Positions 1-13,500 of a stretch of 64,000 nt of DNA are shown here, one piece after another (positions within the stretch are counted from its first letter, which is position 1; every line of letters starts with the position of its first letter). Origin of the DNA: Toxotes chatareus (Eukaryota; Chordata; Actinopteri; Toxotidae); NCBI GenBank assembly GCA_016801885.1, contig CM028884.1, forward strand, positions 11,660,181-11,724,180. The letters are read 5' to 3'. Under the pieces are notes generated by a model. That model searched no databases and was not told the origin of the DNA. It saw nothing but the letters and a program-made list of their open reading frames with translations. The position numbers and the translations under genes are program-made.

Positions 1-1445
1 CATCAGACAAAGCGCGTAGAAGCATTCAACTGACCACTCAAGAGGTCTGAGGTATTTACAGGTATACGTAATATGCATGATGTTGTAGCCAATTACTCTA
101 AAAACATACTGTATACTTAAAAGTAAAATAAGCTCTCAATTATACAATATCATCTGCTGTAATATTACTTTAAGTTTGCAAGGTGTAAGGGAAACCAATA
201 CTGCCCCCTTGAGCACCATCCACGTTATTGCATCATGATCAAATTTTGTTTATACTGTTTGGAGGTCTCAGTACCTGACACGATAAGGAATAAAGAAAAA
301 GACGTTTGCAGGATTTGGGGAGGACGTTTGCCTGAAGGCCATCACAGGCTCTGCAAGCAATGGTAAATAAGTGAGACCACTTCTGCCCCTGAAAGACCCC
401 TCTCCGCTAAAAATACTCAGGAGTAATAAATATTCCTTCTATGGTAATATGTCGTCCTGTGTGGAAAAAGCATTCACATGGTACCATAATTCTGCTAGAG
501 TCTCAGCAGCTGCTCACGATGACGCAGGTATGTTCACGGGCGTAGACAAAACATGTAGAATTTGTTGCATCTTAAAAGAGACAGTTTGCGTGTAGAGCCC
601 ATCGATTTCAGTATTGAAAAAATGACAAGAAAGAAAGTAAAAATGCTTAAGTCACTGTCTACATTAAAGGACGATTGCCCAAAAAACAACTATCAGTGAT
701 GGAAATTTACAGTATGGTCCAAAAAAAAGACACCAATATGCAAAATACCTTCCTTACCTTCCTTCATATTAGGGTTAACGACCACTGACTTAAAGTCAAG
801 ACACACCACGGTCATGTGATTTACATGATTTAAACAGACATTAAGGTGCCAAATTGGAGCATAAAGGCTGACATTCATACAATAATCAGAGTACCAAGCT
901 GAAATGTTTTTGTGATGTTGCAGTTTAACGGCTATATGACATGAACAGCAATACAATCAATTCTTCATTTCAAAAGTTTATGAACTAGAGCTGAAACCTG
1001 TAAAACAAAATAAACCAAACTGTAGGTTATGGACAAACACAAAAGCATATGAGCTGTGCTGTTTGTCCTCAGCATGTCACATTCTGGTTCAGATTACATC
1101 AGTCAAAGTAGTTATGCTATACATGAGGACAAAAAGCAGTTCTTCAGGCAAATCACCACAATCTTTATGTTGTTTTCAGAGAGTAGTCAGTTCCACACAG
1201 TAGTATTTCAGACTTGCTAGTAGGTGACGTTAAGATCTTTCCGTGTGATGTGGGCTCAGCCGACGGTGTTCACCGCAGGACTGGGGCTTTACTGGTAGGT
1301 TACATCAGCCACAACATACCTGAAGTCGCTGTAGGCCACATACCTGTCTGAGTGTGCCATTAAAGGACACAAATTTGCACACAAACACATATGTGCTCTT
1401 CACACTGCTTTAAGTGTGTACAGCAGTGACTGTGAGTTTGAAGGA
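1..1445 (-). other. tln2: tln2 3' UTR and possibly downstream sequence
   Basis: Sequence after the stop codon on the minus strand. I found no AATAAA or ATTAAA on the minus strand in this stretch, only a TATAAA variant at 248-253, so the polyadenylation site probably lies beyond the window or uses a variant signal. No other gene is recognisable here. Confidence 0.5.
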
Positions 1446-1574
1446 TTAGTTACTGTCCTCTCGTAGTTCGCTGGGCAGGAACTTGTACTGCTGCTGCCTG
1501 ATCTGAGCCAGTTTCTTTCTTGCTTCTTCCAGCTCTCTCTCCTTCCTCAGCATCTCCTCCTGGGCTGCAATAAT
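1446..1574 (-). CDS. tln2: tln2 exon 56 (dimerisation helix, stop)
   Basis: Residues 2501-2542 and TAA. Encodes the single C-terminal helix that pairs two talin chains: E-E-M-L-R-K-E-R-E-L-E-E-A-R-K-K-L, with Arg2526 in IRQQQYKF matching the talin-1 residue needed for dimer and actin binding. Ends FLPSELREDSN; mammals end ELREDEG. Acceptor CATCTGTCTGTCCAG. Confidence 0.97.
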   Translation of the reverse strand: MIAAQEEMLRKERELEEARKKLAQIRQQQYKFLPSELREDSN

Positions 1575-4500
1575 CTGGACAGACAGATGAAATATATGTT
1601 TAAGTTAAAGCATTTAACATTTTAGCTATCAGGCAACTAGACACGTTTTACTAATTATTTTCTGCATTTAAATATTTTTCTTTAGATAGTAGCTGAGATG
1701 AGTTTTCCAAAACCCATTCAGTCCAGTTTTGATGGAAAAGCCATGTATGCTTATAGTAAATATTAGTACATTAACAGCCAACTATCAATGCGTCCTCTGT
1801 GGTTGGTGTACCTGAGTGTTAAGTTTCAAATTTAGCATTTGTGCTCTTATTGGGTAAAGGGGAGAAATAATATCTTTTCTGAGGACATTTTGAAGAGTGG
1901 ACACACAAATTAATCTATCAGCTGACTGATATTTGTTTCAAAAGTTGGTATCTATTTTCTTTTAGAGACAAACTGAGGTATTAAATCAATGCTGACAAAT
2001 GACAGCACACAGCAGTGTGTCTGACAGCTTGGAAAAGATAATACAAGAATGTGATAATAAGTGAGGACAGACAGTGTTTCTTGGTGTTAAAGTTCTGGAT
2101 GTTCGAGTAAGTGTAATCTAGTGCTAATAAATCTAAATGTTCATTTGTCAATAAGTGTAGAAAAAAAATGACAATTGCATGTTTTCAAAGTCCCAGTTTC
2201 CTAGTCAGGTTAGAAAAGTTACAAGAAACGGTGAACGGTGAGAGATGGTGGTTAGGAGGAGTAAAATTCATTTGTACTTCCTCAATTTTACCCGATAACA
2301 CACCAGCACTAAGTGAGAAACGTTAGAAAGATTTCCTACTTAAGAAAGAGAGGCTCATCTAAATATTTAATCCCACTCAACATTCTTACCTGCGCTATCC
2401 CACCCACAAACTTTGTCTTGACCACCACATTGTCTTCATCTGATTTGTCAAACGCTGCCTTCTGGGCTGCCCGCACCAAGTTGTCTGATGCCTTCTTCAC
2501 AGCGTTCCCAGCAATCTATGGAGGAAGAGGTCCATTGAGAACAACAGCTAATAACAGCATGAAAAAACAAAGTAGACTTTAGATGACTGCTATTGAAGTA
2601 GTGCAGCTAATAAATATGAGCGTTTCTACACTGGATGTTTTGAGGGATCATTTTTACCATTAATGAAAAAACTGTGGTCTTAGTTGGAATTCATCTAAAC
2701 TGTACCTGAAGTCTCCTCATGGCCTCTGAGTCCTGGTCAGCTTTCACCTTACAGGCCACCAGCAGCTGGGCAGTGGAGGCCGCCACCTGTTTGGCTGAAG
2801 AGATGAGCTTCTCCTCGCTGGCGTGGCCCTGCACCGAGGCGTTGGCTGCCTCACACAGGTTGCTGGTTGCTGCTGCTACCATACGCGCCTGGTGGAGAAG
2901 ATTAGAGAAAGTGATTTAAGAGTAATTTTGTTTGCAAAATTGCACCTCAGACTGTAACCTGCATTAGAAAGGTCCTTTGTACTTACTGCAGAGATGAGTC
3001 CCTGGGACCACTGTCCATCATCCACGGCATTAGCAGGAATGGAGCCCACTTTGCCCTGAGCTACCAGCTCTCTCTGGGCAGCTGAGGCTGATTTGACCAA
3101 AGCGCTGGTGGCTGCAGCGATGGACTTGGCTGCCTCCAGGATCTGCTCCTCGAAGTTCAGCGTCTCATCCGCTTGCTGAGGGGGGAGAAGACAAATCAGT
3201 CAGACAGGACGGGGTCCTTCACTAGGCTCAAGTTTGGGACTTCCAGTGTAACTAAGATTAGTAAGTAAAAAAACAGATTAAATCATGGTTGCTCACTCCT
3301 TAATGTGACCCTGGTCAACTCATTCTACAGTGCTTGTCTACAACTCAAACAATACATTTCACTGTTACAGTCCACTTTCATTTCACAGTCCAATAAACTT
3401 TGAATTTATTTCTTAATGAAAATAACATTTCAGTCAATTTCTATGCACTGAAAGAAAAATTTCTTCGATTCACCGCTTCTAATTGCCACTGGGAGAATTT
3501 CTTCCATTGACACACTTTTTAAAAGCGACTTTTTTTGGGATGGAAAAAGTTACAACTGATTCATCAGTGTCCCATCAATGCTGACAAACAGAGAAACAAA
3601 AGATAACTCCCCAAACACCTCACACAGCCAGAAACAAAGCATCTTATTAAACTGCAACAGCTGATAAGGAGCTAGATGAAACCAAGGAAGAAACAAGACT
3701 CTGCACAAAGATTTTCTGTCAGTATTACACATCCAGTCATACTTAAGTCGGCCCATTTAAACGCACACACACACACACTTTAATGCACAAACAAATTCAC
3801 ACCACAAGTCTGTAGACAGAGCGGGACACTGTAGGAATATGTTTGATATATAGTTGGGACTGAATAACAACCTAATATATCAAACATATCAGACAGAGCC
3901 CTGCAGAGAAGGCCGCCGTTGGTGGGGGCAGGCAGGGAGGGAGGGGAAGGGGGGTTAACTGGGAGCCAGAGGACAAATACTGGGACAGGATTTAGCTAGA
4001 ACTATCACAGATGGAGAGATGATTGGAGGAGGAGGAGGAGGAGGAGGGGGAAACATGGCAGATGTGTTTGGAGCTACAGTGATAAAAAAAATCAGAAGGT
4101 ATAACTTCGATGGACATGGATAGCCAATGAACTGGGCAAAATGTGAATGTCTGAGAAGGTTCAAATCAGGACACTGGTGAAGTTGAAAGAAAATTTGATG
4201 GGGATATGTAAACAGGGAGGAGACAGCACAAGACACAGAGCACCCTTTCTGTGAATGGCACAACAAAACATGTCATTCTGTTATTGTGAAATGTCACGAA
4301 CTCCCAATGTTAACACTGAAAGCTTAATACGAACCATAAAAAAAACAACAGAGGTATTTACACACATGCACATGACATCAATACAGGAAAGAAGAAAAAG
4401 TCGTGCTTCAAGGTTTAGCTATAAATTGCACAGTCTAAAGTCATCTGAGCAAAATCAGATGTTAGATCTACAAAGCACCAAAACTGTACTTTTTACACTT

Positions 4501-7500
4501 TTTACTTTTACAAGTAAAGGATCTAAGTAACTGGAAACAAACTACCCAACAATATATAAAGTTAAAATTAGCTCAATAAGTTAAAAGTAATGATAATGAT
4601 CACTCACTACTGAAATATATAATAATATAGAACTTTAATGGAGGCCTTTTTGCAAAATTAGTGGTTATGCTTTAAGTATATTTTGCTAGTAATACAGCTA
4701 CTTTTACCTTTTTGAATGCAGGGTTTTTAAATGTAATATTTATTTTAGTATTTCTGCATGTTCATATTGTTACTTTAACAAAAGGATTACTTCTTCCACC
4801 GCTACCTATTATTGATACATCTATATGAACAATTATAAAGAAAACTTGTTTCTTATGAGTCATAACTCCCTGTAATACAGTGTTTCATAATGAACATTTT
4901 CCTCTGAAACAGAGTAAAGGCCTTTTCACTACAGCTCTTTTAACAACAACTATGTGGTGACGCAATTATCTCCTCTTCCACCTCTCCATACACTGTCCCA
5001 AAGTGAGTCATTAGTCACCCACCTTGGGCTTGGCTCGGGGTTTGAGCTGCTCCAGCTTCTTAGCCGCTGCTTCGATGGATGCTGCCGCTCCGAGCAGCTC
5101 CGTTTCTGCAATCACCGTTGGGTCCTCGGGGTCCACCCACTCTGAACCTGAGGTACGTGTGCACATGTGAAATTGAGATTAAGATTCAAATGTGAAATTA
5201 GGATTTCAAAAAAAAAAAAGCATTGTGTCAACAGAACATGCCTCACAACAATAACGTGATCACACAGAAAAAAATAAAAAATAAAAAAAGCAGTGCCACA
5301 TATCACCACATTCCATGCACAGCTGATGGAGGCCACAAACTGCCACTCACTGCAATGAAGATGGAGTGATTTATGTAAAATGAGATGGCACATAAAACAA
5401 AGCGTGATGGATGGAGCTGACTCTATGTACTCGAGAAGCCTGAGAGCAGCTGGATATCAAAATGAGGTTTAATGAAATCAGTGTTAGCGCTGAGGAGAGA
5501 AGGTGTTGAACAGCTCACAAGTGGTGAAATCAGTCACAGTACAGAAAACAATGCTAACTTACCTCCATCTGTGGCAAGAGAAGGGGGACAGGAATATTAC
5601 CAAAAGATTGTTTAGAGGATTGTTTCTATTTCTCTGTTATTTGGGAAATCATAAAATGTGTTCTCTTATAGCAGCTTCCTACTGGGGATTATAAACAATA
5701 CAGATTTTATTGGAGGCTTCATTAGTAAACAAATTATTACTTACTGACATAGATTTGTGTTCATCACATCTAAAACTGTAAAAGGAGTTGGTGTGTGAAG
5801 CGTGGTGTCACTGTATGTGTGTGTGTGTCTATGTGTCTGTACCTTTCATGGCCTCGGCGGTTTGGATGAGCTCTGTGACAGCTCCTGCCACCCGTTTGGA
5901 GCAAGCCGCCAGCTGCTGCTTCTGCTCTGCAGTGGGCTTCTGCAGGACCTACACACACACACACACACACAAACGCACATATACAAACACATTAAACACT
6001 ATTGCACTTGAAAAGTACTGTACAACTGAGACAACATTTGTCTGTTTCCCCTGAAGTAATGAAAATCATGGAAATTATGGCATTACAAAAAAAACCCAAA
6101 TTTTATATTACTCTTTACAAACTCTTGTTTGGCAGAGAATCACACACATTTTGTGGGTTTGAATAACAAATACATCAGGCTGAATTAAAGAGAAACATGT
6201 ATAAAATGATTCATAAGTTACATTTTGAATATTTGAGAATCATAGTCATACAATATATATAAACCATAGTTTCAAAGCAATTCTGGAGCAACCAGCTAAA
6301 AAAATACTCTATTCTCTATTCCATACAGAGTGTTGTCAAGTTTTTTTTTTATCAATCTGAAAAATGACAGAAATTTAAGCAGAAAATAAGAAGTTAATGA
6401 TCAAAATCAGACTGATGTATTTCAGCACAAACCATTTTAGGAGCGTAACTGATGAATCTACAATCGTTAAATGGCACAAACATTCATCATCCTCCACGTG
6501 AATACTAGTGAAAAATGAAGAAAAAAATCTCTCTCTCTCTCTCTACACATACTTACAGACACAATATTCAACCTACCAATAGTACGTGTTCCAGCAGATC
6601 GATGTATCCAGTGGTACACTCTGATCCGAACATCAGCGCCCTGTTCTTCACCTCCTCACTGACTTCAGGGTGGTAGGCCGCTTGCTGAAAGACGGAAACA
6701 CATACACTCCAGATTTAACAGGATTATTAACCTTTACTTTAATTAGTTACAAATTATTAGGACATTTATGAGAGATATGGTGCAAATTTAATTCTGATTT
6801 GACAGATTTAACAGCATTAGGATATTAAACACTAATTTTTCTGTTGCTGATATAAGAAAATAACCTTGCAGGTCGTGAGCATGTCTGAAATGGCTTTGCG
6901 GCTGAGGTTGGCCGTATGGATGATGTCCTCCTGCCGGGCAGAGTTCCCTGCAGCCACTGCTTTAGCAGTTGCCATGGTGATGCCCTTAGTCATGCGAATG
7001 AACTCCTCAGGTGTGGTCGTCTTGTTCGGAGTGTCCTTGGATTGAAACAGCTGGGGACGATAAAGTAGGTGGGTGTCATTAGACAGGCAGTACACAAGTC
7101 TGATTGGCTCAGTGCACCAAAACTAATGGGGTGTGTTCACTGTGTCAGCCCCTTAACGTTTTCATTCATTTCCAAAATAGTAGTTAAATCATCAAAGACA
7201 TCAATCCACATCAGCCAGTCATATGTAATCCTTGTGATACTGGTGGTGTTGTAGTACTGTTGTCCAACATCCATCCATGCACACGATTAACCCTCCACAT
7301 GTCCTCACCGCCATTTCCTGTTTGATACATTCGATTGTGGCCTCCAGGGCTCTGGTGCCCCGAGTGGCCTCGTCCTCCACAGCCTTGACTGTCTTCAGCA
7401 GGGACGTGACGTTGGTCACCATCACCTGGCGGAAAAGGTATAGGATATAAAAACATGAAGAAAAAAGATTAAATATCTGGTACATTTTCTGAATGAAAAT

Positions 7501-10500
7501 CAATTGAAAAACCTAATGGATAAAGGAACCAGGCAGATATATCTGTTTTATGACTAAGCCAGCAAATTAAATATGTGACGAGTCAAAGTACTTCGTCACA
7601 ATGATGAACACAGGCCTGAGGACACCGGAAAAATCATATAAAGAATCGAAAACTGACATAAAGCTCTGATGGTATCTTCTTCTGTGTTTAGAGCGTTGCA
7701 CGACACTTACTAAGGGTGTGCTACATCAAACTCAAAGATAGGGGGTGCACAGCGACCATGCAGAAAAGCTCACAGTCCTCAAGACTTGAAGATAAATGTT
7801 ACAAATGGTTTACAAGATTTGTTTCACCTCAGGTCCTAAAATTGCATGTGAGACATGTTGTAATTATCTGAAGGACTACGTGACTCAATGTGCTGCCGCA
7901 GACTGTGAAACTGGCTTTTTTTTTTTTTTTTTTTGGAACGACAGTTTGAGGTGATAATGAGCAGTCAACAGTGTCATGACTGGATTATGAACTGTGGCTT
8001 TGAAAATTTACACTGCATGTGTGCTGAAGCAAAGCATTCAGCTGATTTATCTTGGTTAGAAATATCCCAGTTTCCTGTTATCCTGAACATCCATTTACTG
8101 GCTGTTTACATTACAGAGAGAGACAGTCTCCAGTTTAAGTCATGTGAGCAGTGTTTCATAATGACAGGACGGGTGCTGTCGCTGATTAATGAACCTGCCT
8201 CAGGAAGAGGAGCTTGTCTGTTATGCATACATACAGCATGTGGGAATTATGATTTTCATCACATCATATGCAGGATTTTTTAATAGGCCTTTTTTTTTTT
8301 TAAATCAGTCACAACAGAAATTATTTTAATTTTTTATTAAAGATTTCTAAATCTGAAAAAGACATATACACACACACACACACGCACACCATATTTAACT
8401 GTATTTAAACCCACTGGAGGCCTTTAAATTAGATGACATCGTTTCATGAATTGCACACTCCCTGGTCCCCTCACCTTGGCAGCGCTCTTCAGCTGGTACA
8501 TAGATGGATCATCTGCTGCTTTGCCAGAAGCGCACTTGGTGGCACTAATGAGCTCAGCCAGCGCCTTGGCCACATCTTTGACAGCATTTATCAGAACCAC
8601 CTAGAGAAAGGACACACACAGAAAGACACCAATTTATTACTGCGCATTCTGGGCAACTCTGAAAGGTTATTATAGTTCACAGCTCATTCTTCCATAATTT
8701 CTTGTGATAAAAGTCACAGTGAATAAAGGACAAAGAGAAAAGAGAGGGAAGAAATACAAGGCTGGCTAACCTGCGTCTCAGGGTCGTCTGAGCCGATGCT
8801 GGCAGCTCCCAGCTTGACCACGTCTGTGAGCTGGGTGATGGTCTTAGCAGAAGACTGGGCGGCCTGCGCCAACTTGTCCTGACCAGAAGCTGCACCGGAC
8901 ACCAGCATCTTTGTGTCCTCGACCAGAGCTTTGGCCGTCTTCAAAATGTTTTCCCTGAGAGAGAAGACGAGGGGCCAGAGGAAGAAGTGAGACGAAGAAA
9001 AAAGTGTTGGACACTCTTTCTCTGTGACTGAAGCGCTGATCTACTGTAGAAGTCTTATTGCAGCAGAAATAATGTGTAAAAAAATGTGAAAAAATGTAAA
9101 AGTGAATTACAAGCATCAAAAATGATGCACACTGGCACACAACTCTTTTCATATCAAAGGCATTTGAACATCAAAGCTCGTGCAAAAACAAGAAGGACAG
9201 GTAAGGTTATGTAACGAGTTGCAGCTTTATTTTCCTCAAATTGACAAGGTAAACTTGGAGGAAGCTCCAGCAAAGTTTGATTTTTGAGGAAGCTGAATGA
9301 CATAATTTAAGATAAAAAGTAATTCCATTCCCTTTCATCCTGCCCCAACAGGGCTTCTCTACATTTGCGCTTTCATGGTTCTTCAGTAAGGTACAGTACA
9401 ATTTCACTAACAACTATCTGTAAGGATCTGCTGTAATCATTTTTGGTCATAGCAGCATGTAATGTGCCAAGTCTTGTCTTGGATCATTAGATACTCATCT
9501 CTTTGAACTCGATTCGTTCAAAAATAACAAGGCCAACCCAGATTCACTTAAGTCAAACACAAGATTCTGAACATTTCCACTAAACACTTGCGCAACAATG
9601 TGAGATTTCATAGAATATAATCAGAATAATGTCTAACTTCTAAAGCTTTCGCTGTTTTCTTGGGAATCCTGTCTGTGGAGTCTTTAGCATAAGAGCAAAG
9701 AACAGTAAGAGATGTGACACTTCCTCCGTCTTTCAAACCCTGAGGGTAATTTGCGGTTTCTACCTCCAGAGATTTCCTGCCTCTGCTCACCAGCTAATAT
9801 GTCATTCTTGTCAGTTTTGGAAGAAAAATAGCTGGGGGGCGGATTTTAGACTCCAGTCAGCTCTTGTATTAGACGACTCAAGTGATGTCTCGCACAATTA
9901 TACTGTATTGTATGCATACAGAAACATATAATCCAGCAGCTCTCACCTGTGATCAGCGAAGGACTCATCATTCTCTGCGTTCAGTGTGCCGGCAGAGGCA
10001 AACATGATGGTGGTGTCCAGATCGGCGATGATGCCCGATACTGCGCTGGCTGCTGTGATGCAGGCTTGTGTGCCCTTGTTGCCTGCCTGGAGGGCTGAGA
10101 GCACCAAGGACACCTGGGGACACAAATGATCACACCTTTATTGGTCAAAACAAAGCAGGAAAGAGCAACACACACGGTTGTAGATTCAGATGAACACTTT
10201 CATTTTTGCATTGTTTTGTGACGTGCATCTCCTTGGAAAATGAGAAATAATGCATTGAAAGGAGAAGCCCAACACACTAGTTGTGAGAGGATTTAAAAAT
10301 CCTGCTGAGCAACGCACAACATCACTCACTCAGTGAAATGAGTACATGTCAAACTGGTTTTGACTCCATTTGTTTTGTGTGCATGTGCCTGAGTGGCAGC
10401 AGGAATTGATAAACTACTGTTTCCGGACTCTCACTACTACAAGAAAATGGCTTGACACTCAAAACAGAGCAGGCATGTCATGTTACACAGAGAAAACCTG

Positions 10501-13500
10501 TTCTCCTCTTGTGATAAAGATGTTCAGCACAGGAATCACTGTCTCTCTAGCTTTAGGATAAAAAACATTTAAAATGGACATAACTTGGGAGTAGGACAGA
10601 AATATACAGAAAAGCTCACAGTCCGCTGTAGATTCCCCTGATGAAACCACAACTATTGCCTCCAAAGGAATTTGTTTGCTTTCATAAGCCAGAACTGTAC
10701 AATGTTCCCAGAATGAGTGGATATGATCTGTGCAATACTTGAGCATGAATTATTAAAGCAGAATGTCGAGTAATGTATATTAAACCAGACTGTAGAGTAA
10801 TGTATTTTGCCAAGGACTATAAATTAAACAGCCAGCCTTTAAAGCATAAACATGCCTGTGGCAAAGGCTTTATTCCAAAATGCTTTAATATACACTGCTA
10901 TAATTCATTATAAAACTAATTTACAACCCTCTTATATTTTTGATACCATGACAGCAGAATCACTTGGTGTAAACTACACAGCTAGAAAATAATTCTTTAT
11001 TGTTCCAGTGAAGAACAACAACAGTTAGTTTGGTGTGGATCACACTAGGCTGAACAGGAAAACATCCAACCCTAAGGGATTTTTTAATTAACATGATTAC
11101 TGTAGATAGAAAAGAGACACATTTAATTTTTGGTGCAACTTAGGACATCAACGTAGCTTCAGTGGTGGTGTCGATTAGCACACGACAAAACAATTCTGGT
11201 GACAAAAATAGGAGAAAATACATTCCAACATTCAAACTCAGATCTGTAATGACAGGGTAATACCTTTTCTGTGACTGCACGGGCACATTCAATGAGCTCT
11301 CGTTTGGTGAAGCTGTCGGAAGGGGTGATCTGCAGAGCGCCGGCCTTCTGGACCAGGAAGATGCAGCCATGTCCAAGCTCCTGCACTCGAGTCTTGATCT
11401 GGAAACCGATCTGAATGACACCAAACACAGTAATAACAAAATAAAACCATGTTCTATAAGAATTTACTCTGAAAACGTGTCTCCTCTCCACCATAAAATA
11501 TGGCTTGTGCACCAATTTTTCATGTTTTCTTTTTACATGCATGCAGCTGTAAGTAGTGCTCTATGAATTACAGTTAAAAGTATGAATCTGCCACACTGAT
11601 GCAGCAGAGCTGCATAAAGGGTAAGACAAGCTATCTTTGGGTGATGCACAGGTCCTCCTCACCTCCTCTGGCTCAGCTGTGTGAGCAGCCAGTCGACCCT
11701 GAACGGCCAGCTGGCTGTAGTCCACGGTCACCTGAGAGGCCAGTGCCCCCAGCTCATCTGGACACGTCACTGATTTGGTCATCTGAGGGATAAACACACA
11801 CTGACTGTCAATCCAAACTAAACACTGCTTAATGCTAAAAGTGGTTCTTACTGGCTATGACATGCTGTGCCACGGTGAACTCATATTGACATAAGAACAC
11901 TGAGCCACTAGATATTTGACTATACTAGATACACTTGGGAGGTAAATTAGCACCAAGTAACAAATAATTCAGGTGTTTAAATATGCACAAGCTGTCGTGA
12001 CCAAAAAAAACAAACATCACAATATGGTTTATCAAACACAGGTTGGTTTTACTTTGATTTATAGGACAATTTTGGAAAAAAAGAGTAAAATGTGTCCAAC
12101 AAAGAAACATCTCACAATCACATTTCCAAAATGGTTCAATAGTGTAAACAATTATTTTGAAGATTTACCATCTCCTGAGCAGTGACAGCAATCGCCTTAG
12201 AGTATTTCACCATGCTGGTCTGGTAATCCACAAATGAGCCCTCAGGTTCAGGTGGTGTACCTTCATCCAGCTAAAGAGCAAGAGAGAGAGAGACACACAC
12301 ACACACACACAGACACACACACACACACACAGCGAGAGCACTGCAATTTTCATTTTAGGTGTGATTGGTTTGTCCTTGACAAAAGGCACAAACATCTTCA
12401 AACATGAACACAATCAATCATTCTGTTCTTTAGCTGCAATGACATGTTAAATCTAATCTACCCTCCAATTATAGAATATCTGCCAGGTGTGCAGGCATCA
12501 GTTAATCTGTAAACCAACACTGATGCAATTTTACATCCAAAGAAACATTCAGTGCCAATGATAAACACTCATTACAAATTATCCACCAAATCCACTCTGT
12601 AATTACAGCTTCAAAACAGCATCAACTACAAAAACATTTGATCACCAGCTTGCAGCGCATACATTATGTTTCTAGCATTTCTGCTAAATTAGACTGTGCT
12701 CAGCACATCTGAGTGCCATGGCAAAGCTGAGGAGACGAGAGAGATGACGACATGTGGGAAAAGCATGCTGGTACTGAAACAAATCCGAAATATCGCAAGT
12801 ACATGATGTTTTGCTTCGCCCGCTGGGTGGAATAACACCTTAGAATCTGCAGTCTTGACTAATAGTTCTGCAGAAAAGCCTTTAAATCACCTCTGCTCAA
12901 ATCACAGTGACCATTATGTCGATGGATCGTCTAAGAGGATTATCTCTTTTTAATCAGCAGCTAGCAGGCACACACTGAGGGACACGGGGACAAAACACAC
13001 ACCTACACGCTCATCATGCACACTCAAAATGAACCGCTTTCATTAATTATTCATGACACGCTACACAAAGTTGGCGCAGAGATGCTGTTCCCTCTGGTGA
13101 CCCACACCTGAGGCACTTTTTCACCTTTGTGATAATTCTCACTAAGGAAGGCGAGGAGGGATGTAATTAGTTAATGCTATTCTGTCTGTACTTGAGATAA
13201 AAGGCTTTTTCTTGCTCCACACCTTATGTGTTTGCCAATAGTCTGGACTGTTAATTGGAAAGATAGTCCAAATTGCCCAACACCGGCCGAGAGAGGCTGT
13301 GTTGACAGTCAATTTTCCTCTGCATCACTGGCTTGTGATTTGTATTAATATGTTAATCAGTGACTTTTTGTGGAGCGTAGGAGATGCTAAGTTTGTAATC
13401 AAGATGTTGCACACTGCAACAGGAAATTATGGGTCAAAGAAAGAAGAAAAATGGAACTCTCAGTTAGAAAATTATGGTTTCTTGTGTAAATCCTTGAACA

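Noticed and set aside
3955..4266. 103-residue minus-strand frame with a proline run
   Set aside because: The proline run is the (GGA)n repeat read backwards; the frame lies in the miR-190a host intron and shows no homology.
5736..5790. Another exon-like block in the exon 51-52 intron: acceptor TTTTACAG or GTTTTAG, donor TCA|GTAAGTAA near 5742-5747
   Set aside because: The enclosed length is 31 or 25 bases depending on the acceptor, which breaks the frame, also in combination with the 6-nt microexon. The splice sites look good but the product would be truncated, so it is at most a cryptic or poison exon.
7933..8283. 116-residue plus-strand open frame
   Set aside because: Lies within a tln2 intron on the opposite strand, has no recognisable domain and no promoter or splice context.
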